DNA from: Kangiella sp.
GTDB lineage: Bacteria; Pseudomonadota; Gammaproteobacteria; Enterobacterales; Kangiellaceae
Direction: 5' to 3'
Assembly: GCA_028284185.1 (NCBI GenBank)
Contig: JANQSG010000017.1
Span: 62,001 to 126,000, forward strand
DNA length: 64,000 nucleotides
Below the pieces are notes generated by a model, which saw nothing but the letters and a program-made list of their open reading frames with translations, was not told the DNA's origin and searched no databases. The translations under genes were made by a program, and so were the position numbers. The stretch's first letter is position 1; the number at the start of each line of letters is the position of its first letter. Positions 27,986 to 38,151 of the stretch are shown here, piece by piece.

Positions 27986-30797
27986 ATGGGGAATTAGCCC
28001 TCGAATTTTAACATTGGCATTAACACCAACTTTTTTGGTAGCTTTGCTCTTGGGTGTTTTTTTCTTCAATAGCTATTCCCAAAAAGTTGATGAGTCATTG
28101 CAGCAAAGAGGCAATACCATAGCAGCGCATCTTGCACTCAGTAGTGAATATGACATCGTCAGCAGAAACTTCCCTAACCTGCAAGTCATCAGTAAAGCAG
28201 CGCGTGATAATGACAAAGATATTATGGCGATTGTTTTTTTTGATACCAATCATCGCATCATTTCATCCAGTGGTTCTGCTAATGATATCAAAAAAATATC
28301 GGTAAAGGATTTATCCAGTTTAACTAAATTAAACGATAACAATAATATCTTCAGAATCACTCAAAGCCACCAGGTCGAAGGCGGAAAAACATTTTACTCG
28401 CCAATTCTCTCCAGCGTTACTGCTAAAGGCATTCATTGGGATGAATCAGCAAACGCAAATGATAGCCATATTCTTGGTTACACTGCCATCTATTTAACTT
28501 CAGAGTTTTCTGCTATCGCTAAATATAAAGTGTTATTTGCAAGCATTCTTATTGTTTTTATCGGGTTGATTTTAGGTAGCTTTTTAGCACGCCGTATGGC
28601 AACAAGCGTCACTCAGCCTATAACTAAAATACTTAGTGGTGTTAATAAAATCAAAGAGGGGCATTTGAACACCCGGGTTTCGACACAGTCCAGTGCTGAA
28701 CTAAAACTACTAGAACAAGGCATTAATGCTATGGCTGAGCATATGGAGCATAATCAGGAAGAAATGCAACTGGCCATTGAGCAGGCCACCGCAGATTTGC
28801 AGGAAACTCTGGAAACCTTAGAGGTTAATAATCTGGAGTTGGATTTAGCCAGAAAACAGGCCCTGGAAGCCAGCCGAATTAAAACAGAATTTTTGGCCAA
28901 TATGGGACATGAAATCAGAACGCCCATGAATGGAGTTATTGGGTTCACTGAGCTACTGTTAAAAACTGAACTTAATAATAAGCAAAAAGATTTTTTGTTT
29001 GATATCAAGCGTTCAGCCACCAATCTTTTATCCATTATTGATGATATTTTAGACTACTCAAAAATTGAAGCCGGAAAAATGTCGCTGGAAAGGTATCCTT
29101 TCGATTTACGGGAATGTGTTGACGATGTATTCCGTATGCTTGGCCCCAATGCCAATAAAAAAGGACTCGAATTAGTATCTTTGATTTATTCTGATGTTCC
29201 CAAGTCTTTGCTTGGTGATCCTATTCGGATCAAACAGATTATTACTAACCTGATAAATAATGCTATTAAATTTACAAAATCTGGCAGCATCGAATTACTA
29301 GCTGAAGTTGAATCAGAAAACAGCAAAGAATTAACACTGAAAATACAAGTAAAAGATACCGGCATTGGCTTGAGTTCGGAGCAACAGAATCTCTTGTTTA
29401 AAGCCTTTAATCAGGCTGATGCCAGCACCAAAAGACTGTTTGGAGGAACTGGTTTAGGACTTGTTATTTCCAAGTCACTGGTAGAAAAAATGGGCGGCGA
29501 AATTAATGTTTCCAGCACCCCTTCTCAAGGTTCGACCTTCTGGTTTACTCTTAAATGTGAACGTGCAGAAGCTGCCGATACAGAGAATATCAGTTCTGCA
29601 TTTCTAAATAAAAAAACAGCACTAGTCTTTGACCCGCACCCTTCTACTCGTCTGTCGATTATTCATATGCTAGAAGAACATCAAATGTCCATAGGTAGTT
29701 TTGATGTAATTGAAGATCTGGCGACTGAGTTAGATCTTTATCAGCAAAGTGGAAAAAGTGTCGAAGTGGTTATCATCGGTGGCCAAACTTTCAGACGACG
29801 CCAACAACAATTGGAATATATCTGTAATAAAGCACAGAGTTTAAATTGCCCTGTGATTAGTTTCAGTACTTCACCGGATGCAGAGGCTTTGGAGCATCTG
29901 CAAGAACTTGGAGTGACCAGAACATTAAGAAAGCCTGTGACCCACCGAAACCTTTATAATGCACTACTGGAAACTTTAAGAGCTGAAAAAAAGGAACAGG
30001 AAACATCAGCAGAAAACCTCGACCTTAAAGCTTTAAAAGGCAGTTATGTGCTTGCAGTAGATGATAATGCGGCAAATTTACGATTAGTTAACATTTTCCT
30101 GCAAGAGCTTGGCATTTCTGTGGACACCGCTGAAAATGGAATTCAGGCCATTGCTTTAAGCAAAAACAAAGTCTATGACGCCATTTTTATGGACATTCAA
30201 ATGCCGGAAATGGATGGTTTGGAAGCCACTAGAACGATACGCGCCAACAAAACCAATAAAGCCACCCCCATTATAGCTCTTACCGCTCATGCGATGGCTA
30301 ATGAAAAGGAACAGTTGCTGGAAGCAGGTATGGATGACTATATGACCAAGCCAGTATCTGAAAAGGATTTGGTTAATATATTATTTAAATGGACCCAGAA
30401 TAATGCCGATACAGTTGAAGCAGAAACCATTGAATCAGAAAACAAAGAAGTTACTCTGGACTGGCAACTTAGCCTAAAACTGGCCAATAACAATACTGAG
30501 CTCGCTATCGATATGTTACGCATGTTAGTTGAATCCAATTTTGAAACCAGCAAACAAATTCATGCAGCTTATCAGGCCCAGGAATTTGAAAGCCTGTTAC
30601 ATCATGTACATAAATTACACGGTGCTAGCAGTTACCTGGGAACCCCAAAACTGAAACGTTTAAGTTCACAATATGAAACCAAATTAAAAAAACAGCTTTA
30701 TAACCAGCTAGAAGGCATTCATAGCGAACTCTTGATTGAACTCAATAAAATCAATTTAGAAGCAGAGCCTTATATTCGGGAAAGCGCCGCCGGATAA
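27978..30797 (+). CDS. barA: BarA/GacS-type hybrid sensor histidine kinase
   Basis: 939 residues with the complete BarA layout. A membrane helix (about 10-30), a periplasmic sensor domain and a second helix (about 185-205) lead into a HAMP domain. HisKA has the phospho-acceptor His about 311 in NMGHEIRTPMNGVIGF, and HATPase has the N, G1 and G2 boxes (LINNAIKFT, DTGIGLS, GTGLGL). A first receiver domain is degenerate, a second is intact with the acceptor Asp about 739 in FMDIQMPEMDG, and the HPt domain has His about 881 in HKLHGASSYLG. In E. coli BarA signals to UvrY to induce CsrB/C RNAs. The overlapping binding protein upstream is a likely sensory partner. Confidence 0.92.
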   Translation: MNKWGISPRILTLALTPTFLVALLLGVFFFNSYSQKVDESLQQRGNTIAAHLALSSEYDIVSRNFPNLQVISKAARDNDKDIMAIVFFDTNHRIISSSGSANDIKKISVKDLSSLTKLNDNNNIFRITQSHQVEGGKTFYSPILSSVTAKGIHWDESANANDSHILGYTAIYLTSEFSAIAKYKVLFASILIVFIGLILGSFLARRMATSVTQPITKILSGVNKIKEGHLNTRVSTQSSAELKLLEQGINAMAEHMEHNQEEMQLAIEQATADLQETLETLEVNNLELDLARKQALEASRIKTEFLANMGHEIRTPMNGVIGFTELLLKTELNNKQKDFLFDIKRSATNLLSIIDDILDYSKIEAGKMSLERYPFDLRECVDDVFRMLGPNANKKGLELVSLIYSDVPKSLLGDPIRIKQIITNLINNAIKFTKSGSIELLAEVESENSKELTLKIQVKDTGIGLSSEQQNLLFKAFNQADASTKRLFGGTGLGLVISKSLVEKMGGEINVSSTPSQGSTFWFTLKCERAEAADTENISSAFLNKKTALVFDPHPSTRLSIIHMLEEHQMSIGSFDVIEDLATELDLYQQSGKSVEVVIIGGQTFRRRQQQLEYICNKAQSLNCPVISFSTSPDAEALEHLQELGVTRTLRKPVTHRNLYNALLETLRAEKKEQETSAENLDLKALKGSYVLAVDDNAANLRLVNIFLQELGISVDTAENGIQAIALSKNKVYDAIFMDIQMPEMDGLEATRTIRANKTNKATPIIALTAHAMANEKEQLLEAGMDDYMTKPVSEKDLVNILFKWTQNNADTVEAETIESENKEVTLDWQLSLKLANNNTELAIDMLRMLVESNFETSKQIHAAYQAQEFESLLHHVHKLHGASSYLGTPKLKRLSSQYETKLKKQLYNQLEGIHSELLIELNKINLEAEPYIRESAAG

Positions 30798-30819
30798 GTT
30801 GTGCCTAAAATTTTTAAAG

Positions 30820-32163
30820 TTAAAGCTGCTGAATATTAATCCGATTATTTTTTATAAAATGCTCTAATGTATCTTTGGAAATCTTGCCAACCAATAAATT
30901 ATCTTCGCTCACGGCAACTAACTGAGTTGCAATAATTTTTCTTTCAATCGAATATTGAGCAGGCAAATCCAACTGTACCTTGTGGTAATTTGGCGTATAA
31001 CCAAAATAACGATGCTTGCCGTTAACCAATTCCTGAGAAGAGCTTTCCCATAAAATTTCAACGCTTGTACCCACTTGTTCTGCAAGTTGCTGGCACTTTA
31101 AAGTAGCCGCTAATTGATGCAAACTTCTGCTGCGTTCCTTCTTAATATCTTTAGTGACTTTATTCAGCAAACGTGCCGCTTTGGTTCCTGCTCGATCCGA
31201 GTAACTAAAAATATGAATATGTCCAAACGGTTGACTCGCTACAAAATCTAATGTTTCTTGAAATTCTGCATCAGTTTCACCAGGAAAACCCACAATTACA
31301 TCGGTAGTCACATTAAAGTTCGGTACATGACTTCTTGCCTCCTGGACCAATTCAGCAAAAGTTTCAGTTTTACAACGGCGCGACATTCGCTTTAATACCG
31401 AATCTGCTCCACTTTGGAGTGGCAAATGCATGTGTGGCATTAAACGTGGATTTTTAAATAATTCAAAAAAACTTTCACCCAAATCCCAAGGTTCTACTGA
31501 TGCAAAACGAATTCTTGGAATCTCGGTTTTGTCTAAAATGGTTTCTACTAACTGATATAAACTTGAACCTATGTCTGAGCCATAACCACCCACATGAACG
31601 CCAGCTAAAACAATTTCTAAAACTCCGGCTTGATGCAACTGATTAATCTCTTCAATCAAACTATCAATACTGCGACTGCGTTCTTCTCCACGAGCAACGG
31701 TAACGATACAATAAGTACAACGATAACGGCAGCCATCCTGAATTTTGATAAAAGCTCTTTCGCGATTACGACTGAACAATGGACTTTCACCAGGCTCAGT
31801 AGCAAATTCTGGCATCACAGGCACATCCAGAATGTCTTTAACTCTATCAATCAGAATATCCTTGTCACTATTGTCTATCACCAAATCTACGCCCATGATT
31901 TTTTCTAACTCTTGTGGCTCTAAGGAAGCATAGCATCCAGTAACCACCAAGCGAGCTCGGGGATTAATACGATGGAATTTACGGATCATTTGACGTGATT
32001 TACGGGCAGCTTCAGAGGTCACAGCACAACTATTAAATATCGCCAAGTCAGCGTTATCCACTTGGTTTACTAGACTGTAACCAATATTTTGGAAAGATTG
32101 CGCCCATGTTTGAAGCTCAGCTTCATTTAAACGGCAACCCAGTGAACTTAAATATACCTGCAT
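30820..32163 (-). CDS. mtaB: MtaB, tRNA (t6A37) methylthiotransferase
   Basis: Radical SAM methylthiotransferase of the MiaB family, 447 residues. The N-terminal UPF0004 domain starts MQVYLSSLGCRLNEAE with a cluster Cys and has SCAVT and TGCYA for the other two ligands. The radical SAM motif is CRYRCTYC. A C-terminal TRAM-like domain ends the protein. The GCRLN sequence and length match MtaB rather than MiaB or RimO. It converges with barA and stands alone. Confidence 0.93.
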   Translation of the reverse strand: MQVYLSSLGCRLNEAELQTWAQSFQNIGYSLVNQVDNADLAIFNSCAVTSEAARKSRQMIRKFHRINPRARLVVTGCYASLEPQELEKIMGVDLVIDNSDKDILIDRVKDILDVPVMPEFATEPGESPLFSRNRERAFIKIQDGCRYRCTYCIVTVARGEERSRSIDSLIEEINQLHQAGVLEIVLAGVHVGGYGSDIGSSLYQLVETILDKTEIPRIRFASVEPWDLGESFFELFKNPRLMPHMHLPLQSGADSVLKRMSRRCKTETFAELVQEARSHVPNFNVTTDVIVGFPGETDAEFQETLDFVASQPFGHIHIFSYSDRAGTKAARLLNKVTKDIKKERSRSLHQLAATLKCQQLAEQVGTSVEILWESSSQELVNGKHRYFGYTPNYHKVQLDLPAQYSIERKIIATQLVAVSEDNLLVGKISKDTLEHFIKNNRINIQQL

Positions 32164-32256
32164 GAATGTTATCCGCGTAAAGCAGCCACTAAAAGGAGCA
32201 GAGAATTAAAAACCTGAATTATAACTACTAATTAAAATTGTTTCACTCAAAACAAA

Positions 32257-32276
32257 AAAGCGCCCGCAGGCGCTTT
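32257..32276 (-). terminator. Intrinsic terminator after mscS
   Basis: AAAGCGCC and GGCGCTTT form a perfect 8-bp stem with a CGCA loop, then T-rich sequence on the minus strand, 16 bases past the mscS stop. Confidence 0.85.
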
Positions 32277-32292
32277 CCTCAAACCAATTAGC

Positions 32293-33132
32293 TTAGTCCT
32301 TGACCGTATGTAAATGTACATCAGTTTGCGGATAAGGAATCGAGATATTATTGGCATCCAGGGCTTTTTTGATTAGCTCCAGATTATCAAAATAAATACC
32401 CCAATAATCGTCCACTGCAGCCCAAACCCTTACCGTAAAGTTTACTGAGCTATCCGCCAGTTCCGATACCGCAATAAATGGTTCTGGATCACGATGAATT
32501 CTTTCGTCTTTATTGATCACTTCCATAATCACTTTTTTGGCTTGATCAATATCATCGTCATAACCAATACCGATTGAAAAATCTACACGACGACGACCTT
32601 GCGAACTATAATTGATGATCGAATCTGTAGAAATCGGCGAGTTAGGAATAATAATGGTTTTATTATCAGGCGTTTTTAAAATGGTGTTAAAAATCTGAAT
32701 TTCGTCAACCTTACCAATATGGCCCTGCGCTTCGATCACGTCACCAACTTTATAAGGACGGAACACTAACAACATAACGCCACCAGCAAAATTTTGCAGC
32801 GTGCCGGATAAAGCCATACCCACTGCCAAACCCGCACCACCAAGCAAAGCCACAAAAGTCGTCATTTCGACACCAAGCGTAGTGATTACAGTAATCAGCA
32901 GAACTATTTTTAACAGGATCTTAGTCAGGCTCAGAATGAAACGCTCCATAGTTTCATCCCAACTTTTCTTCTTAAATAAACGATCAAGCGCCGTAACGAT
33001 CAATCGAATCACCAGCGAACCAACAATAAATACTAATACAGCGGTTATTAAGTTTGGCATATAACTCATTGCCATTTGCCATGCTTTATCAGCAAAAGTA
33101 GTAATTTGCTCCTGATCTATAGGTAATTTCAT
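32293..33132 (-). CDS. mscS: MscS small-conductance mechanosensitive channel
   Basis: 279 residues: a short periplasmic N-terminus and three membrane helices (about residues 22-45, 66-88, 94-125). The pore helix carries the Gly/Ala-rich segment LGGAGLAVGMALSGTLQNFAGG typical of MscS, followed by the cytoplasmic beta and alpha/beta domains with PYKVGDVIEA and IPNSPISTDSIINYS. It protects against osmotic downshock. The ATG at 33132 is used because AGAGG lies 5 bases before it; a GTG two codons upstream would overlap that site. Confidence 0.94.
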   Translation of the reverse strand: MKLPIDQEQITTFADKAWQMAMSYMPNLITAVLVFIVGSLVIRLIVTALDRLFKKKSWDETMERFILSLTKILLKIVLLITVITTLGVEMTTFVALLGGAGLAVGMALSGTLQNFAGGVMLLVFRPYKVGDVIEAQGHIGKVDEIQIFNTILKTPDNKTIIIPNSPISTDSIINYSSQGRRRVDFSIGIGYDDDIDQAKKVIMEVINKDERIHRDPEPFIAVSELADSSVNFTVRVWAAVDDYWGIYFDNLELIKKALDANNISIPYPQTDVHLHTVKD

Positions 33133-33316
33133 TTCCACCTCTCAGAGATTTTATGGTTTTTAGTGGCGGCTATTCTAATTTTTCTGCTTCAAACGAGCAA
33201 GTCAGTAACGCTTAAAATTCTAAAAATCACAGCACTTTTACAATTTTTAACGACTAGTGCAAAGTTTTTACTACGGCTTGTGCTAGTATTTCAGAAATAG
33301 CTTAGTGAGGTATCCC

Positions 33317-33715
33317 ATGCTTAGAAAGTCCTTATTAGTAACCGGTTTTTTGACCTTGTCGGCTTGTGCCAGCATCAGCCCAACACAAGTAGATTCCAAA
33401 CTCAGTGCCTGGCAGGGACAAAGCATTAATACTTTGATCCAGGCCTGGGGTTTGCCCACCAGTGAGCGTGAAATTAATGGCATTAAGTATGCTGAGTGGA
33501 ATAGCCGTGAAATCAAACAACGCCCTGCGGTAAACATTGGTGTCGGTGGTTTCGGAAGTCATATTTTTGGCAGTATTGGTACCACCATTTTTGGTGGCAA
33601 TAAAGAAACCCACTGCCTAGTACAAGTCGGCTATAATGCGGATGGTATTGTCACCACCTCAAACTGGCAAGGTGATCCAGATGCCTGCGATGCCGCCATT
33701 CCAGAGAAACAATAA
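33317..33715 (+). CDS. Small outer-membrane lipoprotein, unknown
   Basis: 132 residues with a lipoprotein signal ending in the lipobox LSAC (Cys about residue 17). The mature part has WQGQSINTLIQAWGLPTSE, a Gly-rich stretch (NIGVGGFGSHIFGS) and a C-terminal HCLVQVGYNADGIVT. The build resembles small SmpA/OmlA-like lipoproteins; assignment is uncertain. The ATG at 33317 follows a GAGG ribosome site; an in-frame GTG at 33305 is less likely. It converges with recJ at a 7-base gap. Confidence 0.75.
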   Translation: MLRKSLLVTGFLTLSACASISPTQVDSKLSAWQGQSINTLIQAWGLPTSEREINGIKYAEWNSREIKQRPAVNIGVGGFGSHIFGSIGTTIFGGNKETHCLVQVGYNADGIVTTSNWQGDPDACDAAIPEKQ

Positions 33716-33722
33716 AAACCAC

Positions 33723-35438
33723 CTATTTAATTTTTTCAAGCTGTTGAATGATCAGTTGCAATTCAGGCTGATTGTAATAATCATTAATGCCCAGTCGATA
33801 AACCGCATGGATCTTATCGGCTTTATATTGCCAGCTTTGGGGGTCAACCCGAAAAGCGATGGCTGAAATGGGCTTCTCATCAGTCAATGTTTTTAGCAGT
33901 AGTTTTAAATGGTTCTGACCTACAATTTTTTGATCCAAAACCAAAAATTCACCATCAAATAATGGTTCTGGAAAAGCCTGACCAAAAGGTTCTAGCGTAT
34001 CCAATGCTTTGACCGATTCAAGATTAAATTCTTGGTCAGTCAATGATGCATCTGTCTCTATACAGTTTTCAATGCGTTTTCCTGTCAATAAATGATTTAC
34101 TGCCTGTTCAAACTTTTGCGTAAACTCTGGTAATTTGACCAGCTCAATAGATAAACCCGCCGCCATAGCATGACCACCAAACTTCCTAATCAAATTTGGA
34201 TTTTGTGCATCGACCAAAGCCAAAGCATCTCGGATATGCACTTCTTTAACCGAACGTGCCGAACCTTTTAACATCACATCGTTTTCATTGGCAAAAACAA
34301 TGCATGGTTTATTCACCTTTTCCTTGATCCGCGAAGCCAGCAAGCCAACCACTCCCTGGTGCCAATCGGCCTGATATAAACATAAACTATTATCAAAATT
34401 TTCTTCTAAAGTTTGCTCCTTTAAAATAGCCAGTGCCTGCTGTTGCATATCCTGCTCAACTTCCTGTCGATCCATATTCAAGCTATGTAATATCTGTGCA
34501 TATTCATTGGCTTTTTGTTTATCTGGTGCCAATAAACACTCAATTCCCAAACTCATATCATCAAGGCGGCCTGCTGCATTCAAACGCGGTCCAACAGCAA
34601 AACCCAAATCAGAACTGCTAACTTTATTTGGCTTTCTTTTGGCTAAAGTTAATAACTCCAAAATTCCAGGGCGGGCTTTTTGCGCTCGCATTAAACGCAA
34701 GCCATAGTGCACTAAAATTCGATTGTTATAATCCAGTGGCACCAGATCCGCCACAGTGCCTAAAGCAACCAGATCCAAATAATGGCTCAAATGAGGCTCT
34801 TGCAGGCGATTGTTTTCAAACCAATGCTGTTCACGCAAATAACTACGTAGTGCCAGCATTAAATAAAACAAAACCCCAACTCCGGCTAAATTCTTACTAG
34901 GGAATTCATCATCTGGCTGATTAGGATTAATAATGGCATCGGCTTCAGGCAACGAATCACCAGCTAAATGATGATCGGTAATAATTACTTTTATGCCATA
35001 AGTTTTAGCTAGCTTAACGCCCTTGATACTGGAGATTCCATTATCCACCGTAATGATTAAATCGGGTTGCTGCTCTTTGGCCACTTCCACCAACTCAGAT
35101 GATAGACCATAACCATAGTCAAAGCGGTTTGGCACCAGATAATCAATACACTTTGCACCGCATTTTTCAAGCACTAATTTGCACAAAGCAGAGCTGGTTG
35201 CACCATCAGCATCAAAATCCCCAACAATCAGTATTTTTTGGTTTTGACTAATGGTTTGGTATAAAATTTTTATTGCTTTATCAATGTCTTTAAGTTTATT
35301 GAAAGGCAACAAATTGGATAAACTGTAATTTAGTTCTTTCTCGGAGCTAATGCCTCGATTTGCTAGAACTCGCTCAACCAAACTAGCATTTTCGCTGATT
35401 GGGACTTGCGGCTGACGGTGCCGAATAATTTTATTCAT
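33723..35438 (-). CDS. recJ: RecJ, single-strand-specific 5'-3' DNA exonuclease
   Basis: 571 residues of the DHH/DHHA1 superfamily. The Mn-binding motifs are GDFDADGATSSAL, TVDNGIS and ITDHHLAGDSLPEADAIINP, with LGTVADLVPL and GPRLNAAGRLDD following. The C-terminal DHHA1 part has FGGHAMAAGLSIE, and an OB-like domain ends the protein. RecJ acts in recombinational repair and mismatch repair. The start overlaps the upstream amidohydrolase stop by 8 bases. Confidence 0.96.
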   Translation of the reverse strand: MNKIIRHRQPQVPISENASLVERVLANRGISSEKELNYSLSNLLPFNKLKDIDKAIKILYQTISQNQKILIVGDFDADGATSSALCKLVLEKCGAKCIDYLVPNRFDYGYGLSSELVEVAKEQQPDLIITVDNGISSIKGVKLAKTYGIKVIITDHHLAGDSLPEADAIINPNQPDDEFPSKNLAGVGVLFYLMLALRSYLREQHWFENNRLQEPHLSHYLDLVALGTVADLVPLDYNNRILVHYGLRLMRAQKARPGILELLTLAKRKPNKVSSSDLGFAVGPRLNAAGRLDDMSLGIECLLAPDKQKANEYAQILHSLNMDRQEVEQDMQQQALAILKEQTLEENFDNSLCLYQADWHQGVVGLLASRIKEKVNKPCIVFANENDVMLKGSARSVKEVHIRDALALVDAQNPNLIRKFGGHAMAAGLSIELVKLPEFTQKFEQAVNHLLTGKRIENCIETDASLTDQEFNLESVKALDTLEPFGQAFPEPLFDGEFLVLDQKIVGQNHLKLLLKTLTDEKPISAIAFRVDPQSWQYKADKIHAVYRLGINDYYNQPELQLIIQQLEKIK

Positions 35439-36675
35439 AATTTTTATTTAAAGACTGATCGAACAATCGACGACTTTCAAAAAGTTTTGCCGAAAAGTTC
35501 AAACCATTATGTTGCAACAAACGCTTTATCGCAAAATCAAATAATAGGCCATTATATTGTCTGATCAGATTTAAATCCTGATGCCACTTTATATCCAACA
35601 GACCATGATTGGTCAGGCGTTTTAGAGAAATTAACGGCATTACCGCAGGTAAGGGGTAATCACTACCATTGACTAATCTTGAATGCCAGTCGGTTCTTTC
35701 TAATAAAGTTTTTATTTTTTGCGGATCCCGATTAATTTGCAAAATAGCCGATAATTCTCCATAAAGATTTTCAGAATACTGTTCCATTAAACGACTGAAC
35801 AATGCAAAACTATCAGTCATCGGTTTGTTATTCTGATCAAGATCTTCGTTTTCCCCCAGAGTAGCGCAATGAGCCACCACTACCGTTACCTCATTATCCA
35901 AAGCCCGTCGCAGACGCAGTGGATTACCTAACTCTTGAGTATCAGAACCTTGTACTGCTTTTTCAGTGCCCGCATGACAGATCAATGGTAACTTCAACTG
36001 GGCCATTTTTTGATAAAAAGCATCACACTTTTTTGACAAAGGATCCATATTTTGCGCAGGCGGTAACCACTTAACGCCAACTGCGCCATGAGCTTTGGCC
36101 TTTTCCAATTCGTCAATGGCATCTGCTCGGTAAGGATGGATCGAAGCGACCCATTCAAATTGCTTCGGAAACTGCTGAGCTAATCGAGCTGGGTACTCAT
36201 TGGGTACATAAAAAGTACTTAACTCCGGAATGGCCTGACCATTTGCAGCATGGTGATAATCAAAAGCCAACAACATTATTTTTATACCCTGAGGCATATC
36301 TTCAAATAAACTCAAAAGGCGTTGGTAATAACTTATGTCCAATTGTTTTATATCAGCCACACAGGAAGCATTCATATAAAACTGGTATTGAATATGCTGC
36401 AACGGATGTGCCCAGCTCTGCATCTTGGGGTTGACCCAAATACCAGAATCTGAGTCGCCTAAGCCAACCGTATGTACATGGCTATCCCACACCATTTCAG
36501 GATCAATACCCTGCCAAATAGCCTGCCATAACTCTGACTCTTTAACCGCTTCCGGCAATGGCATCAAACAAGGATTCTTGATCCAGCCATCCCAGTGTTT
36601 TGATGCCCACCAATAACCAGTTCCGGCAAATACTCCTAACCCCACTAATCCTTTGACTAATTTTCTTCGCTTCAT
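35431..36675 (-). CDS. Amidohydrolase-family TIM-barrel hydrolase with an N-terminal export or anchor segment
   Basis: 414 residues. The N-terminus MKRRKLVKGLVGLGVFAGTGYWW is a basic segment plus a hydrophobic stretch, either a Tat-like signal or an anchor. The hydrolase domain carries the HxH metal motif in VWDSHVHTVG, GVKWLPPAQNMDP, a His in LICHAGTE and VVAHCAT, and a late Asp in LVNGSDYPLP, typical of amidohydrolase family 2. The substrate is unknown. It is translationally coupled to recJ by overlap, which may be fortuitous. Confidence 0.82.
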   Translation of the reverse strand: MKRRKLVKGLVGLGVFAGTGYWWASKHWDGWIKNPCLMPLPEAVKESELWQAIWQGIDPEMVWDSHVHTVGLGDSDSGIWVNPKMQSWAHPLQHIQYQFYMNASCVADIKQLDISYYQRLLSLFEDMPQGIKIMLLAFDYHHAANGQAIPELSTFYVPNEYPARLAQQFPKQFEWVASIHPYRADAIDELEKAKAHGAVGVKWLPPAQNMDPLSKKCDAFYQKMAQLKLPLICHAGTEKAVQGSDTQELGNPLRLRRALDNEVTVVVAHCATLGENEDLDQNNKPMTDSFALFSRLMEQYSENLYGELSAILQINRDPQKIKTLLERTDWHSRLVNGSDYPLPAVMPLISLKRLTNHGLLDIKWHQDLNLIRQYNGLLFDFAIKRLLQHNGLNFSAKLFESRRLFDQSLNKNYE

Positions 36676-36734
36676 TGATTAAAATCTTGCTATTATAGTA
36701 ATCACACAATCTCATAATGCGATTTTAAATTCCA

Positions 36735-37103
36735 GTGGAAATATCTCTCGATAGCTCAAATAGCCAGTATAAAATCCAAGCTTATGCTAACGGACGGATC
36801 CGCATTAATGGCAATGAGTATCAGCAACCACTTTTAGTGGGGTTAACCACATTAGAAACTAAACGTATTCCTAAAACTATAGAAGAGATTGACCGGGAAT
36901 TATTTTTAACATTAGAGTTATCCAGCTATGAAGCCGTTATATTAGGTACTGGAGAAACTTTAAACTTTCCCGATTGGCAATTATTGGAACAAGCTCAAAT
37001 ACTGGGCACACCACTAGAAGTTATGGCGACAGATGCCGCTTGCAGGACCTTCACCGTTTTAGCCAGTGAAGGCCGCAATGTTTTAGCTCTACTCTATCCT
37101 TAG
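36735..37103 (+). CDS. Mth938-like (DUF498) domain protein
   Basis: 122 residues of the small Mth938/NDUFAF3-like fold. Visible are YANGRIRINGNEYQQPLLV, AVILGTGETLNFP and GTPLEVMATDAACRTFTVLASEGRNVLALLYP, including the conserved MxTxxACRTfN-like segment. It begins with GTG at 36735. Such proteins occur singly in many proteobacteria; the bacterial role is not established. It stands alone between the amidohydrolase and dsbC. Confidence 0.85.
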   Translation: MEISLDSSNSQYKIQAYANGRIRINGNEYQQPLLVGLTTLETKRIPKTIEEIDRELFLTLELSSYEAVILGTGETLNFPDWQLLEQAQILGTPLEVMATDAACRTFTVLASEGRNVLALLYP

Positions 37104-37124
37104 TCTAGCTTTAAATTTAATAAA

Positions 37125-37886
37125 TTAGTGGGAGGCAGCTTGTTGTCGTAAGCGCATATTGTCCAAAGTCTGGATCATGATTTCTGCTGGTTGATAACCG
37201 CCAATCAAGTCACCATTTTCTAACACAATACTTGGAGTCCCGCCCAAACCAAACTTACGCACCAATTTCATATGCTCAGCAATGGGGTTTTTACAAGTAG
37301 CCTGGGAAAACTTTTGTTTGACTTTACCATTAGTCATTGCCGTTTGACGATCCTTCGAGCACCAGATGCCTTCTAACTTTTTCGCTGAAGAAGAGGCTAA
37401 GCCCGCACGTGGAAAGGCTAAATAGCGAATAGTGATACCACGATCCAGATAGTCCTGGCGCTCTCTATGCAATTTACGACAATAGCCGCAATCAATATCC
37501 GTGAATACGGTAATTACATGCTTTTCATTCGGAGCCTTAAAAATCACCATATCATCTTCCGATAATGCAGCAATATCGGCTTTACGCATAGGCGACTTTA
37601 AATTATTCCAGGCTGTAGTCTGCTCATGATTAAGATTAATGCGTTTTTCCATATCAATGGCTGTACCTTGAACAAAATAACGCCCGTCTTTAGTTATATA
37701 AATTAGATCACCATCAGCTTCTACCGCATAAAATCCAGGCAATTTACTATCGTTAATCAAATTAATATTAAGGCTTGGGAAACGCTTTTTCATGAGCTCT
37801 TTTATTTCCTGGCTAGTCAAATCGCCAGCTACAACCTGTCCAGCAAATAACCAAGCTAAACACCCAAAAAGCAAAAATTTCTTCAT
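37125..37886 (-). CDS. dsbC: DsbC, periplasmic thiol:disulfide interchange protein
   Basis: 253 residues: a signal peptide (MKKFLLFGCLAWLFAGQVVA), an N-terminal dimerisation domain, a linker and a thioredoxin-fold domain with the active site DIDCGYCRKLH. The cis-Pro segment is GTPSIV. It isomerises wrong disulfides of exported proteins. In many gammaproteobacteria dsbC is beside recJ; here an amidohydrolase and a DUF498 gene separate them. Confidence 0.94.
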   Translation of the reverse strand: MKKFLLFGCLAWLFAGQVVAGDLTSQEIKELMKKRFPSLNINLINDSKLPGFYAVEADGDLIYITKDGRYFVQGTAIDMEKRINLNHEQTTAWNNLKSPMRKADIAALSEDDMVIFKAPNEKHVITVFTDIDCGYCRKLHRERQDYLDRGITIRYLAFPRAGLASSSAKKLEGIWCSKDRQTAMTNGKVKQKFSQATCKNPIAEHMKLVRKFGLGGTPSIVLENGDLIGGYQPAEIMIQTLDNMRLRQQAASH

Positions 37887-38111
37887 AATTTAATAACCAT
37901 TAATACGCAATCTAAACAATAGAGTTTCTAATTGAAGCTATGTTTCAGTCATAACAAAACTTTACAAAACTGCAAAAAGGATCTGCTTCAAGACTAAATG
38001 AAGCCATTTTAAGGCTTTTGAAGCCAAAAGAGCCTCAATTTACAAACATTTACATCGCCTATCAAGCTTTAAATCAGTAAATAGGTAGAAAAGCAAAATG
38101 TTACAGTAAAA

Positions 38112-38129
38112 AGGAGGCTAAAGCCTCCT
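38112..38129 (-). terminator. Intrinsic terminator after the SRPBCC protein gene
   Basis: AGGAGGCT and AGCCTCCT form an 8-bp stem around a 2-base spacer. A T run follows on the minus strand. It lies 23 bases past the stop of the gene at 38152. The rest of the 265-base gap holds the dsbC promoter region and nothing else recognisable. Confidence 0.75.
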
Positions 38130-38151
38130 CTCAACTACTTTAATACAAAAA

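Noticed and set aside
37887-38151. Possible small RNA or riboswitch upstream of dsbC
   Set aside because: Apart from one terminator I could find no conserved structure or motif in this gap.
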